Source: VRUE01 sp963717375 (GTDB taxonomy: Bacteria; Actinomycetota; Thermoleophilia; Solirubrobacterales; 70-9). Taken from it: a stretch of DNA of 64,000 bases. The notes under the pieces are model-generated. The model made no database searches, had not been told where the DNA came from, and saw only the letters and a list, made by a program, of their open reading frames with translations. The stretch's first letter is position 1; the number at the start of each line of letters is the position of its first letter. The stretch lies in NCBI GenBank assembly GCA_963717375.1, contig OY970329.1, forward strand, positions 186,001-250,000. Direction: 5' to 3'. Shown here piece by piece: positions 7,373 to 15,788 of this stretch. A program made the translations under genes and the position numbers.

Positions 7373-9715
7373 TCAGGGGCGGTATCCCGCGGCAAACGGC
7401 AGCCCAAGCGGGGTGTAGCTCGTCGTGTCCGACCAAGAAGGGGACCAATTTCGTACTGAGTGCGTGCCGCCGGCGGAGCCATCCTCGGACACGTTGTAGT
7501 CGTAGGTGCCCCAGCTGCCGGCCCGACCCTCGGTGGAAATGTCGGAACCTTCGGCGGTGTTGGTGAAGATGTTGTGGTCGATCTGGTAGCCGCTGCCGGC
7601 CGAGCTCGAGGCGAGGTCGCGGAAGAGGCATCCCCAGTGGCTGCCGACGACGGTGTTATTGCGGAAGATCATGCCCGTCGATTGGTAGAGCTGACAGGTG
7701 TAGCCGCGCGAGTCGTGGTCGAAGAGGTTGTTTTCGATCACGACGTTGGAGAAGGCGCCCTCCTGGAAGAGCAGGCTCTCCTGCGTTTCGGTGTTGCGGG
7801 CGACGTTGTTGGTGAAGGTGACGTTCTTGCCGCCGCCGAAGATCTGGACCAGATCCTGGTGATCCTGATGGCTGCCGAGCAAGCTCGGGCCAAGGAACGT
7901 GTTGTGATCGATCGTGACCGTGTTCGGCGAGGCGAACTGCAGGTAGTCCGAAGCGGTGCTCTTGATCGTGTTGTCGGTGATCGTGAAGCGCGAGACGCCG
8001 TTGGAGGCGGTGACGCCGTATCCGTTGGCCGTTCCCTGATCGCCGCTGTAGTCGAGGTCGTGCAGGTAGTTGCCTTCGAAGAGGACGTCGGTGACTTCAG
8101 TGCCGTTGCTCTGCGCCTGGCCGTTGCCGTGGAAGCCGAATGGGCCGACGAATTCGTTGTCGACGAACTGCAGTTTGCTGGCCGGGCCGAGTGCCTCGAT
8201 CCCGCCGGTGAACTTGAGGTCTTCGAAGCGCAGGTTGGTCGCCTGGTTCAACATCGAGTAGCCGAGGCTGGGCGCGGCGCCCGCGGCCGGCTTGATCGTG
8301 ACCATGCTCGCCTTGTTGGCTTTGGTGACGTTGACGCTGTAGGAGCCTGTGCTTAGGCAGATCACCGCTCCGCCGCCGGCGGAGCTCACCGCGCTGGAGA
8401 GGTTGGCGCCGGAGGCGAGGGTCTGGGTGCAGTTACCGCCGCCGCCACCGGTGCTTTCGCTCTGCACGGTCCAGCTGCGGGTCGCCGGGGAAGCATCTGT
8501 ATTGCCAGCGTCGTCGGTGGCTTTGACCGAGAAGGCGTGGGAGCCGACGGCCAAGCCGCTGTAGGACTTGGGCGAGGTGCAACTAGTCCAAGAGCCAGAG
8601 TCAAGCGAGCACTGGAAGGTCGAGCCGCTCTCGCTTGAGGTGAAGGCGAGGCTGGCGCTGGTAGCCGTGGTTGTGCCCGCCGGGCCGGAGCTGATCGTGG
8701 TGTTGGGAGGAGTGGTGTCAGCCGGAGGGGGCGGAGGCGTCGTCGCCTGCACGGTCCAGGCATCCGTTGCCGGCGTTGCATCGGTGTTGCCGGCGGCATC
8801 GGTGGCTTTCACCGAGAAGGAGTGGGAACCGACGGCCAAGCCGCTGTAGGTCGTGGCGGAGGTGCAGTCGCTCCAGGAGCTCGAGTCGAGCTTGCAGTCG
8901 AATGTCGAGCCGCTCTCCGTTGCGGAGAAGGCGATGCTTACGGTTGTCGAGGTCGTGGTGGCCGGAGGCCCGGAGGTGATCGCCGTATTAGGGGCGGTCG
9001 TGTCGGCCGGAGGTGGGGGCGTAACTGCCTGCACGGTCCACCTGCGAGTCGCCGGCGAAGCATCGGTATTCCCCGCTGTGTCGGTGGCTTTCACCGCGAA
9101 GGTGTGAGGGCCAGCGGCTAGACCGCTGTATGCCTTGGGCGAGAGGCAGGTAGCCCAAGCGCCCGAATCAAGTGAGCATTTGAAAGTCGAGCCGCTCTCG
9201 CTGGAGGTGAACGCGAAGCTGGCGGCGGTCGAAGTGGTCGTCGCCGAGGGGCCGGAGCTGATCATCGTGGCGGGCGCAGTCGTATCAGCCGGGGGCGGAG
9301 GGGTGGGGGGAGTAACGACGGGCGGAGGTGCGGGCGGGCCGGCGGGCTTGCTGGCGCGGCTGCGTGGATCTGTTCCGGCAGCCACCTCGGCGCCGTCACC
9401 GAAGCCGTCGCGGTCGGTATCGAACCTTCTCGGGTTCGTTCTTGTGACGTGTTCCTCGGTCCAACTACTGAGCCCGTCTCGATCGGGGTCGGCCGGGCGG
9501 GAAAATGTTTTCGTCGGGATCGCTTTCGTAGATTTCTTCGGGACGCTCCTCGACTTCGCACGCTTTGTCACAGTGACAGCCTGGGCCGCCTTCACGTTAT
9601 GACTCCCACGGCTCTGTCCCGCGGCAACCGACGGGGCAATGAGCAGGGCGACCGCGGCGATGGCGATCGCAAAGTGGGAGATGGACGGGGCGAATGTATG
9701 AGAAAGCTTGCGCAT
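7373..9715 (-). CDS. Secreted multidomain protein: TSP3-like repeats, three Ig-like repeats, beta-helix
   Basis: A 780-residue paralogue of the 4981-7320 gene with the same order: signal peptide (about 1-32, core AIAIAAVALLIA), Lys-rich linker, TSP3-like segments (DPDRDG and DTDRDG, with Arg replacing Gly in the Ca loop), Pro-rich linkers, three Ig-like repeats (143-229, 237-323, 332-417), a Gly run, then the beta-helix. The ATG at 9713-9715 was preferred over the longer frame because AAGGGG lies just upstream, a good signal peptide starts there, and the length then equals its sister. The altered Ca motifs may weaken calcium binding. Its C-terminal coding DNA is almost identical to the sister in places, indicating recent duplication or gene conversion. 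Confidence 0.78.
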   Translation of the reverse strand: MRKLSHTFAPSISHFAIAIAAVALLIAPSVAAGQSRGSHNVKAAQAVTVTKRAKSRSVPKKSTKAIPTKTFSRPADPDRDGLSSWTEEHVTRTNPRRFDTDRDGFGDGAEVAAGTDPRSRASKPAGPPAPPPVVTPPTPPPPADTTAPATMISSGPSATTTSTAASFAFTSSESGSTFKCSLDSGAWATCLSPKAYSGLAAGPHTFAVKATDTAGNTDASPATRRWTVQAVTPPPPADTTAPNTAITSGPPATTTSTTVSIAFSATESGSTFDCKLDSSSWSDCTSATTYSGLAVGSHSFSVKATDAAGNTDATPATDAWTVQATTPPPPPADTTPPNTTISSGPAGTTTATSASLAFTSSESGSTFQCSLDSGSWTSCTSPKSYSGLAVGSHAFSVKATDDAGNTDASPATRSWTVQSESTGGGGGNCTQTLASGANLSSAVSSAGGGAVICLSTGSYSVNVTKANKASMVTIKPAAGAAPSLGYSMLNQATNLRFEDLKFTGGIEALGPASKLQFVDNEFVGPFGFHGNGQAQSNGTEVTDVLFEGNYLHDLDYSGDQGTANGYGVTASNGVSRFTITDNTIKSTASDYLQFASPNTVTIDHNTFLGPSLLGSHQDHQDLVQIFGGGKNVTFTNNVARNTETQESLLFQEGAFSNVVIENNLFDHDSRGYTCQLYQSTGMIFRNNTVVGSHWGCLFRDLASSSAGSGYQIDHNIFTNTAEGSDISTEGRAGSWGTYDYNVSEDGSAGGTHSVRNWSPSWSDTTSYTPLGLPFAAGYRP
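8465..9289 (-). repeat. Three tandem Ig-like repeat modules in the third beta-helix gene
   Basis: Same module as at 6064-6870. The middle copy is the most diverged (SIAFSATESGSTFDCKLDSS), while the outer copies resemble those in the sister gene, so copies appear to have been exchanged or homogenised unevenly. Confidence 0.78.
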
Positions 9716-9864
9716 TGGACCCCTTATCGGTGAGGGTGAGGCCGGCTCAACTCCGGATGGCCGTCTACTGGACGAAGGTCTGAGCATGGCTGTGGACTAC
9801 CCAGTTTTTTGGGTCGCAAGCACCAGACGAAAGCTCGAGCAGTGGATCTACGTTTCTTAGGGAG

Positions 9865-10614
9865 ATGCGTAGACACATCCATCGGCTCCGCAGACTGCTC
9901 CCGCTTTCGCTGCGCTGTGCGCTTCAAGAGCACTCCCCAAGCCGATCGCGGCGCTGGCGCGAACTTCCCGGAATCGAGCGCGTCGCGCCGGGCGGAGGGG
10001 TGGCGGTGCTGACCTTTGACGATGGCCCAGATTCGTCCCCAGAGGGAACCGCGGCCGTCCTCGATGCCCTGGACGCCGCCGGCGCCAAAGCGACCTTCTT
10101 CATAGTCGGAGAGCAGATCGCCGATTCACCCGGCCTGGCCACCGAAATACTCGCTCGTGGCCACGAGATCGGCGTTCATGGACAGCGTCACTTTCGTCAC
10201 GACCGGGTGCCCAGCACTGAGTCGGCGGCGGACATCGAGGCGGGCCATGCGGCGGTAGCGGCTATTCCCGGCGCCAACCCACGCTTTTACCGGCCGCCCT
10301 ACGGCAAGCTCTCGACGGCGGGTGCGGAGACCTGTCGGCGACTCGGCCTCGAGGTCGCGTACTGGTCGACCTGGGGACTGGACTGGGAGCCACTACCCGG
10401 CGAGCGCATCGCCCGCCGGGTGAACCGCGACCTCGACGACGGCTCGATCGTCTTGCTGCACGACTCCGCGCGGTATGCGGTGCGGCCAAGCGCCTTGGAG
10501 ACCGCGCGGGCAGTCGAGGCGATCGGGGTGCGCGCCACGGAGCTCGGCCTCGATCTCGTCACTCTTGGCGAGGCCTGCGGCGTGCGGCCGCCGGCACAGA
10601 GCTCGGCGGTATGA
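9865..10614 (+). CDS. Polysaccharide deacetylase (NodB domain, CE4 family)
   Basis: A protein of 249 residues. The CE4 motifs are clear: TFDDGP at 50-55 (catalytic and metal Asp), H105-x3-H109 as metal ligands in HEIGVHGQRH, RPPYGKL near 150, and a late VLLHD. Such enzymes use Zn or Co to remove acetyl groups from N-acetylhexosamines in peptidoglycan or exopolysaccharide. The N-terminus is Arg-rich without a clear signal peptide, so the site of action is uncertain. The ATG at 9865 has GGGAG almost abutting it, and a slightly later start is possible. It overlaps the next glycosyltransferase gene by 4 nt (ATGA), which ties it to exopolysaccharide assembly. Confidence 0.85.
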   Translation: MRRHIHRLRRLLPLSLRCALQEHSPSRSRRWRELPGIERVAPGGGVAVLTFDDGPDSSPEGTAAVLDALDAAGAKATFFIVGEQIADSPGLATEILARGHEIGVHGQRHFRHDRVPSTESAADIEAGHAAVAAIPGANPRFYRPPYGKLSTAGAETCRRLGLEVAYWSTWGLDWEPLPGERIARRVNRDLDDGSIVLLHDSARYAVRPSALETARAVEAIGVRATELGLDLVTLGEACGVRPPAQSSAV

Positions 10615-11081
10615 GCGTGTCGAGGAGTGGCTCTGGAAAGGTCTTGATCGTCGCCTCGCCGGGCGGCCACATGCTGCAGATGCTCGCCCTGAAACCCGCC
10701 TGGGGCGACATGGATCGGACCTGGGTCACCCTGCGCTCGACCGACGTCGAGTACCTGCTCAAGGACGAGGACGTGATCTATGGCCACGGGCCGACCCCGC
10801 GCGACGTCGGCAACTTCTTCCGCAACCTGCGCCTGGCATGGCGGGTCCTGCGTGAGCAGAACCCGAGCGTGATCGTGTCCACGGGCGCCGGCCTGGCGCT
10901 CCCGTTCTTCCTCCTCGGTCGCCTGCAGCGCCGTCGGCTCGTCTACGTCGAGTCGATCACGCGAGTCGAGAAGCTGGCCCTGACGGGAAGGTTGGTCTAC
11001 CCGCTCGCCACCTCCTTCTTCGTTCAGTGGGACTCGCTGTCGCATCTGCCCCGGGCCCGCTTTCACGGGAGCATCGCGTGA
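10611..11081 (+). CDS. Alg14-like membrane subunit of a split glycosyltransferase (PssD/EpsE type)
   Basis: A protein of 156 residues. VLIVASPGGHMLQML at the N-terminus is the Alg14/PssD signature, followed by a Rossmann-like half domain with IVSTGAGLALPFFLLGRL and VYVESITRVEKLALTG. In eukaryotes and in rhizobial or lactobacterial exopolysaccharide systems this subunit binds the membrane and the acceptor and recruits the catalytic Alg13-like partner. ATG at 10611 overlaps the deacetylase stop (ATGA), and its own stop overlaps the GTG of the partner gene (GTGA). That arrangement is what is expected when two halves of one enzyme must be made in equal amounts. Confidence 0.82.
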   Translation: MSVSRSGSGKVLIVASPGGHMLQMLALKPAWGDMDRTWVTLRSTDVEYLLKDEDVIYGHGPTPRDVGNFFRNLRLAWRVLREQNPSVIVSTGAGLALPFFLLGRLQRRRLVYVESITRVEKLALTGRLVYPLATSFFVQWDSLSHLPRARFHGSIA

Positions 11082-11554
11082 TATTCGCCACCGTGGGGTC
11101 GACCCAGATCCCCTTCGAGCGGTTCATGCGCGCTCTCGAGGCGCTTCCCGGCGACCAGCTCCTGGTCCAGCACGGGCCCGTCCCGCCTCCCCCCGGCGCG
11201 GCGCGGGCAAACGCGTTCATGCAGTTTCCCGAGATGATCGAGAGCATGGAGGCCGCCGATGTCGTGGTCTGCCATGCGGGTGCCGGCAGCATCCTTTGCG
11301 CCTTGCGCGCCGGCCACACGCCGGTGGTAGTTCCTCGTCTGAAGCGCTACGAGGAGACCGTCGACGATCATCAGGTCGAGTTCAGCCGGGCACTCGCCGC
11401 CGAGGGAAAGGTGATTTCCGTCGAGGATCTGGATCTCCTCAGGGAGGCGGTTGAGACTGCTCCGGCGCGATGCCGTGCAGAGGAGCGAAGCGGGCTCTTG
11501 CCGATCCAGGCCGCCGTCCGTGAAGCGCTGCTCGCCTCTCCCGGCTTCGCCTGA
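11078..11554 (+). CDS. Alg13-like catalytic subunit of a split glycosyltransferase (PssE type)
   Basis: A protein of 158 residues from a GTG start at 11078. It begins IFATVGSTQIPFERF, the Alg13/MurG-C-terminal-like nucleotide-sugar fold, and has VVCHAGAGSILCALRAG and a later DDHQVEFSRAL that fit the donor-binding loop of this family (HAGxGS and HQ motifs). With the preceding Alg14-like protein it would form one GT-B enzyme adding a hexose or glucuronic acid to a polyprenyl-linked primer. The longer upstream frame was rejected because it overlaps the partner's coding region and lacks homology. Confidence 0.82.
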   Translation: MIFATVGSTQIPFERFMRALEALPGDQLLVQHGPVPPPPGAARANAFMQFPEMIESMEAADVVVCHAGAGSILCALRAGHTPVVVPRLKRYEETVDDHQVEFSRALAAEGKVISVEDLDLLREAVETAPARCRAEERSGLLPIQAAVREALLASPGFA

Positions 11555-11558
11555 ATCC

Positions 11559-12662
11559 TCAGGCAGTTGTAAGAGCCTCGCGAATTGCTCGCGAGGCCTC
11601 GGCAACCTGTTCGTCACTGAGCGCGGGTCCCATCGGCAGCGCCAGCGATTCGGCGGCGGCGGACTCGACCCCGGCGAGCGAAACCCTGAGCGTGAACTCG
11701 CGCAGCGCCGGCTGGCGGTGAAGCGGAATCGTGTAATAGGCGCGGGCGCCGACGCCGGCAGCCGCTAGTTGCTCCGCGAGCCGATCTCGCTCGGCACAGC
11801 GGACGACGTAGAGGTGGTAGCAGGACTCCCCGCCCTCGGTCTCGGCCGGGAGCTGGACCGCATCGGCGAGCCCGTTCTCCGCATAGCCCGCGGCCACGCG
11901 CCGGCGTGACTCAGTCCAGCCGGCGAGGTGGGGGAGGAGCACCCGCAGGCCGGCGGCCTGAATCTCGTCGAGGCGCGAGTTGTAGCCGACCTCCGTGTGC
12001 AGCTCCTTGTCCTCAGAGCCGTGAAAGCGCAGCGTGCGCGCCATCGACGCGACCTCGTCGTCATTGGTGACGATCGCGCCGCCATCGCCGAACCCGCCCA
12101 GGTTCTTGGAGGGAAAGAAGCTGAAGGTGGCAGCGTCGCCCAGGGCGCCGGCCATCCCGCCGTTCAGCTTGGCACCGGCGGCCTGGGCGGCGTCCTCGAG
12201 CAGGCGCAATCCATGCGCCGAGGCAAGCTCTTGCAGCTCGCCCATCGGAGCGGGGTTGCCATAAAGGTGCACCGGAACGAGCGCCTTTGTGCGAGGGCCG
12301 ATCGCCGGCTCCGCGGTGGCCGCGGTCATGTCGAACGTGTCCGGATCGACGTCGCAGAGCACCGGGGTCGCGCCGGCGTTGACCACCGCCTCGGCTGTCG
12401 CGTAGAAGGTCAGGGCCGGCACGACGACCTCGTCGCCGGGCCCGACCCCGAGCGCGCGCAGGGCGATCGTCAGAGCGTCGGTGCCGTTGGCGACGCCGAC
12501 GCAATGGCGGGCACCCAGGAACGCGGCGAACTCCGACTCGAAGGCCTCGACCTCGGGACCGAGGATGTACTGCCCGGAGCGCAGGACCTCGTTCTGGCGT
12601 GCCGCGATCTCCTCGAACAGCGGCTCTAGAACCGGCCTGATTGCAAACAGCGGAACGCTCAC
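11559..12662 (-). CDS. DegT/DnrJ/EryC1 family sugar aminotransferase
   Basis: A PLP-dependent enzyme of 367 residues that converts a keto group on a nucleotide sugar to an amine, in the style of WbpE, ArnB or PglE. The PLP lysine is K186 in FFPSKNLGG, with LLEDAAQA supplying the cofactor Asp and GYNSRLDEIQAA near residue 230. GTG at 12660-12662 (MSVPLFAIRP) was chosen: family homology begins there, and a longer frame would run through the upstream acyltransferase gene. The acyltransferase at 12691 precedes it on the same strand, and together they suggest synthesis of an N-acylated amino sugar such as a diamino-uronate. The UDP-sugar dehydrogenase at 13358 is divergent. Confidence 0.87.
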   Translation of the reverse strand: MSVPLFAIRPVLEPLFEEIAARQNEVLRSGQYILGPEVEAFESEFAAFLGARHCVGVANGTDALTIALRALGVGPGDEVVVPALTFYATAEAVVNAGATPVLCDVDPDTFDMTAATAEPAIGPRTKALVPVHLYGNPAPMGELQELASAHGLRLLEDAAQAAGAKLNGGMAGALGDAATFSFFPSKNLGGFGDGGAIVTNDDEVASMARTLRFHGSEDKELHTEVGYNSRLDEIQAAGLRVLLPHLAGWTESRRRVAAGYAENGLADAVQLPAETEGGESCYHLYVVRCAERDRLAEQLAAAGVGARAYYTIPLHRQPALREFTLRVSLAGVESAAAESLALPMGPALSDEQVAEASRAIREALTTA

Positions 12663-12690
12663 GCGCCCCGACCCCCGGTCGCTGAACGAC

Positions 12691-13257
12691 TCAACGCCAG
12701 CGCTCCAGCAAATCCTCGTCTGGGACCTCGCGCACACTGCGCCCCGGCACGCCCATGACGACGCTGCGCGGGGCGATATCGGCGACGACAACCGCACCCG
12801 CGGCGACAAAGGCCTCTTCGCCGATCTCGATCGCCGGACAGACGACGACACCGGCGCCGACCCGGCAGGCGCGGCGCAGCAGCGGCCCTTCGAGCTCGAA
12901 CTCCGCTGGATGGCGATCCATCGTGTTGTCGTTGGCGAGGGTGACGCCGGGCCCGACGAAGACGTCGTCCTCGATCACCGTGCCGGCGGACAGATAGCAG
13001 CGCGCCTGCACGCTGGAGCGCTCGCCGACCGTGACCCCGGGGTCGACGGAGCTGAGGCTGCCAATCGTCGCGCCCGGGCCGATCTTCGCCCCGTCCCGAA
13101 TCTGCGCGTGATCTCCGATCCGCGCGCCGGCGCCGATCTCAACCCCGGCGTGGATGATCACGTGGCCGCCGATCAGAACGTCCGGGCCGATCTCGACCCC
13201 GGCGCCGAGCAGCAACCCAGGCGCCAGGTCGGAAGGTTGAAGAGCCGCCCCGCTCAC
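12691..13257 (-). CDS. Left-handed beta-helix N-acyltransferase (WbpD-like)
   Basis: A protein of 188 residues composed of hexapeptide repeats ([IV]GxxxxI pattern, e.g. VEIGAGARIGDHAQI, AKIGPGATIG). The LANDNTMDRHPAEFE loop and final VVMGVPGRSVREV are typical of WbpD/PglD-like sugar O/N-acetyltransferases. They work as trimers with acetyl-CoA and modify a UDP-amino sugar. The gene is 28 nt upstream of the aminotransferase, whose product would be its substrate. GTG at 13255-13257 is the start used here; no strong Shine-Dalgarno is visible, so the start is moderately certain. Confidence 0.82.
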   Translation of the reverse strand: MSGAALQPSDLAPGLLLGAGVEIGPDVLIGGHVIIHAGVEIGAGARIGDHAQIRDGAKIGPGATIGSLSSVDPGVTVGERSSVQARCYLSAGTVIEDDVFVGPGVTLANDNTMDRHPAEFELEGPLLRRACRVGAGVVVCPAIEIGEEAFVAAGAVVVADIAPRSVVMGVPGRSVREVPDEDLLERWR

Positions 13258-13357
13258 GGCGTGGGTGCCTTGAATTGTTTGGACCGGGCGATGATTGGCG
13301 GCATGCTAGCGGCGTCTCGCGACGCAAGCTGCGCGTGGCACGCACCGTTGTGTGTGC

Positions 13358-14605
13358 ATGAAGATCGGAATCGTTGGACTTGGATATGTAGGCCTACCAC
13401 TTGCGGTCGCTTTCGCTGAGGCGGGACACGAGGTCGTCGGCCTCGACTCGGACTCGCGCAAGGTGGAGGGGATCAACGCCGGCAAGAGTCACATCGAGGA
13501 CATTGCCGACGCCACCCTCGCCCCGCTTGGGGAACGCCTGCGTGCCAGCGCCAACCAGGCCGACTTGGCCTCCTGCGAAGCGGTGGTGATCTGCGTGCCA
13601 ACACCGCTGACCGGTTCGCGTGAGCCCGACCTCACCTACCTGCTCGACTCCGCCACGGCGCTCTCGGGCGTGCTGCAGCCCGAACAGCTGGTGGTGCTGG
13701 AGTCGACCACCTATCCAGGGACCACCCGCGAGCGGCTGCTGCCGATCCTTGAGGAGTCGGGCATGGCCGCGGGCCGTGACTTCCACATCGCCTTCTCGCC
13801 GGAGCGGATCGACCCCGGCCGCACCGACTACACGGTGAAGACCACGCCGAAGCTCGTCGGCGGCATCACTCCCGCCTGTGCCGAGCGCGCTCGCGAGCTC
13901 TACTCGCTGATCTGCGACGAGGTCGTCGTCCTCTCCAGCCCGGAGACCGCCGAGCTCTCCAAGCTGCTCGAGAACATCTTTCGCTCGGTCAACATCGCCC
14001 TGGTCAACGAGCTGGCTCAGCTCTGCGACCGGCTCAGCATCGACGTCTGGGAGGTGATCGACGCCGCCTCGACCAAGCCCTTCGGCTTCATGCGCTTCGA
14101 TCCCGGTCCCGGCATGGGCGGGCACTGCCTGCCGGTCGACCCGTTCTACCTCGCCTTCAAGGCCCGCGAGCACGATTTCTACCCCGAGTTCATCGAGCTC
14201 GCCGGCAAGGTCAACCAGACCCAGCCCGCCTTCTGCGTGGAACGGATCGAGCGCGTCCTCAACGAAGCGGCCAGGCCGATCAACGGATCTCGGATCCTGA
14301 TCTTGGGCATGAGCTACAAGGCCGGCGTCGGCGACATCCGCGAATCGCCCTCGCTGAAGATCGCCAAGCAGCTGATCGACCTCGGCGGCGACGTCTCCTA
14401 CCACGACCCCCACGTCCCCGAGATTCCCGCGCTCGGACTGAGCTCGGTCGACTTGGATGAGGCATTGGCCTCCGCCGACCTCGCCGCGATCGTCACCGCC
14501 CACCCCAGCGTTGACTACGAGGAGGTTGTTTCCTCGGTGCCGATGGTCGTCGATTTCAGGGGCGTGACCCGGGGCATCGAGGCGAAGAACCTGGTCAGGC
14601 TCTGA
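13358..14605 (+). CDS. Nucleotide-sugar dehydrogenase (UDP-GlcNAc/ManNAc 6-dehydrogenase type)
   Basis: A protein of 415 residues. The N-terminal GLGYVGLPLA is the NAD Rossmann motif, ESTTYPGTTRE marks the linker, and GPGMGGHCLPVDPFY contains the catalytic Cys at about residue 256. The C-terminal domain holds ILGMSYKAGVGDIRESP. It oxidises the C6 hydroxyl of a UDP-HexNAc to the uronate in two NAD steps, upstream of the aminotransferase/acyltransferase pair encoded on the opposite strand. ATG at 13358 gives the canonical MKIGIVG start. A GTG six bases earlier is also in frame, and no Shine-Dalgarno is evident, so leaderless translation is possible. Sequence alone cannot separate WbpA- from WecC-type substrate use. 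Confidence 0.88.
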   Translation: MKIGIVGLGYVGLPLAVAFAEAGHEVVGLDSDSRKVEGINAGKSHIEDIADATLAPLGERLRASANQADLASCEAVVICVPTPLTGSREPDLTYLLDSATALSGVLQPEQLVVLESTTYPGTTRERLLPILEESGMAAGRDFHIAFSPERIDPGRTDYTVKTTPKLVGGITPACAERARELYSLICDEVVVLSSPETAELSKLLENIFRSVNIALVNELAQLCDRLSIDVWEVIDAASTKPFGFMRFDPGPGMGGHCLPVDPFYLAFKAREHDFYPEFIELAGKVNQTQPAFCVERIERVLNEAARPINGSRILILGMSYKAGVGDIRESPSLKIAKQLIDLGGDVSYHDPHVPEIPALGLSSVDLDEALASADLAAIVTAHPSVDYEEVVSSVPMVVDFRGVTRGIEAKNLVRL

Positions 14606-14608
14606 GCT

Positions 14609-15589
14609 TCAGGAGATGACCGTCAGCGCGCCTGGCCTGGCCCGCAGCTCCAGCCGCGTCTTCTCACCGATGTAGTCACCGTCGACCTGGACCGGGAAGG
14701 GGCGGGGAAAGTCATCCTTCGTCTTCGAGATCGAGGCGATGGTCGCCTCGGTAACGGCGTCGAACTGCTCGATTTGGCGGTGGCGCGCGGCGGGTCGCTG
14801 CTCGCTGAAGAGGCGCGACATCAGGGTCGGCATGTCGCGCTGGGTGGCGCGCTTGAGGACGCCGACGGCAAGCGTCCCGTCGTCGATCTCGACGCCCTCG
14901 CAGACGCGCACCGGGCGGCTGGCAAAGTAAGTGAACGGGTCGGAGTTCTGGGTAAGGGCGGTGACGCCTTCGGCCGAATCGCCGCCGCCCGTCTCGACCT
15001 GAAGGCGGACGGGGTTGACCAGGTAGGAGCGGTAGAAGGCCGAGATCGCCGCCCAGCTGAAGTAGTACGGGCCGGCGGTCGACTTCAGCCTCGGATGGGC
15101 GTCGACCCGCTTGACCACGGTCGCGTCGATCCCCGCTCCGCAGGAGAAGACGAAGTAGCGGTCGTCGGCGGTGCCGAGATCGATCCGCCGCGGTTGCCAG
15201 TCATCGGCCACCGCCAGCAGATGCTCGGTCGCGTCGACGACGTCGTTGGGGATGCCGAGCGTGCGGCAGACCACGTTGGTCGAGCCGCCCGGCAGCACTG
15301 AGACCGGCACGTCGGTTCCGGCGAGGCCGTTGACGACCTCGTTCAGCGTGCCGTCGCCGCCGAAGGCAACGACCACGTCATAGCCGTGGTCGCGCACCTC
15401 GCGCCCGATCTCGGTCGCGTGGTTCTGCGCCTCGGTCGAGACGGTTTCGACCTCATAGCGCCCCTGCAGCGCGTAGACGACCAGATTCTTCAGCCGATCC
15501 GAGACCGTCGTCGCGTAGGGGTTGACGATGATCAACATCCGCTTCTTGGCGGAGCGGCGGGGTAGGCGTGAGCGGATCGGTCGGTTCAT
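14609..15589 (-). CDS. Diacylglycerol/lipid kinase family protein
   Basis: A protein of 326 residues. IIVNPYATTVSD, the nucleotide-binding GGDGTLNEVVNGL and LPGGSTNVVCRTLG define the DAGK catalytic family (bacterial DgkB/YegS). These soluble kinases phosphorylate diacylglycerol or related lipids to return them to phospholipid synthesis. The C-terminal half carries the beta-sandwich segment ending PFPVQVDGDYIGEKTRLEL. The ATG is at 15587-15589. It converges on the UDP-sugar dehydrogenase with a 3-bp gap, so the two messages must end in each other's coding DNA. Substrate is not determined by sequence; an aberrant-lipid or glycolipid role is possible. Confidence 0.85.
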   Translation of the reverse strand: MNRPIRSRLPRRSAKKRMLIIVNPYATTVSDRLKNLVVYALQGRYEVETVSTEAQNHATEIGREVRDHGYDVVVAFGGDGTLNEVVNGLAGTDVPVSVLPGGSTNVVCRTLGIPNDVVDATEHLLAVADDWQPRRIDLGTADDRYFVFSCGAGIDATVVKRVDAHPRLKSTAGPYYFSWAAISAFYRSYLVNPVRLQVETGGGDSAEGVTALTQNSDPFTYFASRPVRVCEGVEIDDGTLAVGVLKRATQRDMPTLMSRLFSEQRPAARHRQIEQFDAVTEATIASISKTKDDFPRPFPVQVDGDYIGEKTRLELRARPGALTVIS

Positions 15590-15610
15590 GCGGTGACTGG
15601 CGGCAGCGTA

Positions 15611-15670
15611 TTGCGATCGTGCGCCAGCACGGCTCTAGGGTTGCGGTCATACCCCAGCACGGCTCTAGGG
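15611..15670 (+). repeat. Two-unit 30-bp tandem repeat in intergenic DNA
   Basis: Units 15611-15640 and 15641-15670 match at 25 of 30 positions, including the shared block CCAGCACGGCTCTAGGG (15624-15640 and 15654-15670). It lies in the roughly 200-bp gap between the lipid kinase and the A-rich secreted protein gene. A small inverted repeat TTTCC-GAA-GGAAA (15672-15684) follows directly. Nothing else is recognised in this gap except the ribosome binding site GGAGGGAGAG just before 15789. Confidence 0.85.
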
Positions 15671-15788
15671 CTTTCCGAAGGAAAATTTGATCAGTCTGTC
15701 TTCTTGTGGTACGACGATCCGACCAGGCGGGCCACCCTTGAACAGGGCTCGCCGCGCACCTGGCCGAAGATGGTCGGGAGGGAGAGTC

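Noticed and set aside
3763..9787. Transposon or prophage origin of the tandem secreted genes
   Set aside because: No transposase, integrase, terminal repeats or phage structural genes were seen; tandem duplication suffices.
11549..11564. Terminator GCCTGA-ATCC-TCAGGC between the convergent Alg13-like and aminotransferase genes
   Set aside because: Only 6 bp without a T tract; too weak to call.
15611..15670. Possible CRISPR array
   Set aside because: Only two adjacent 30-bp units with no spacers and no cas genes; this is a tandem repeat.
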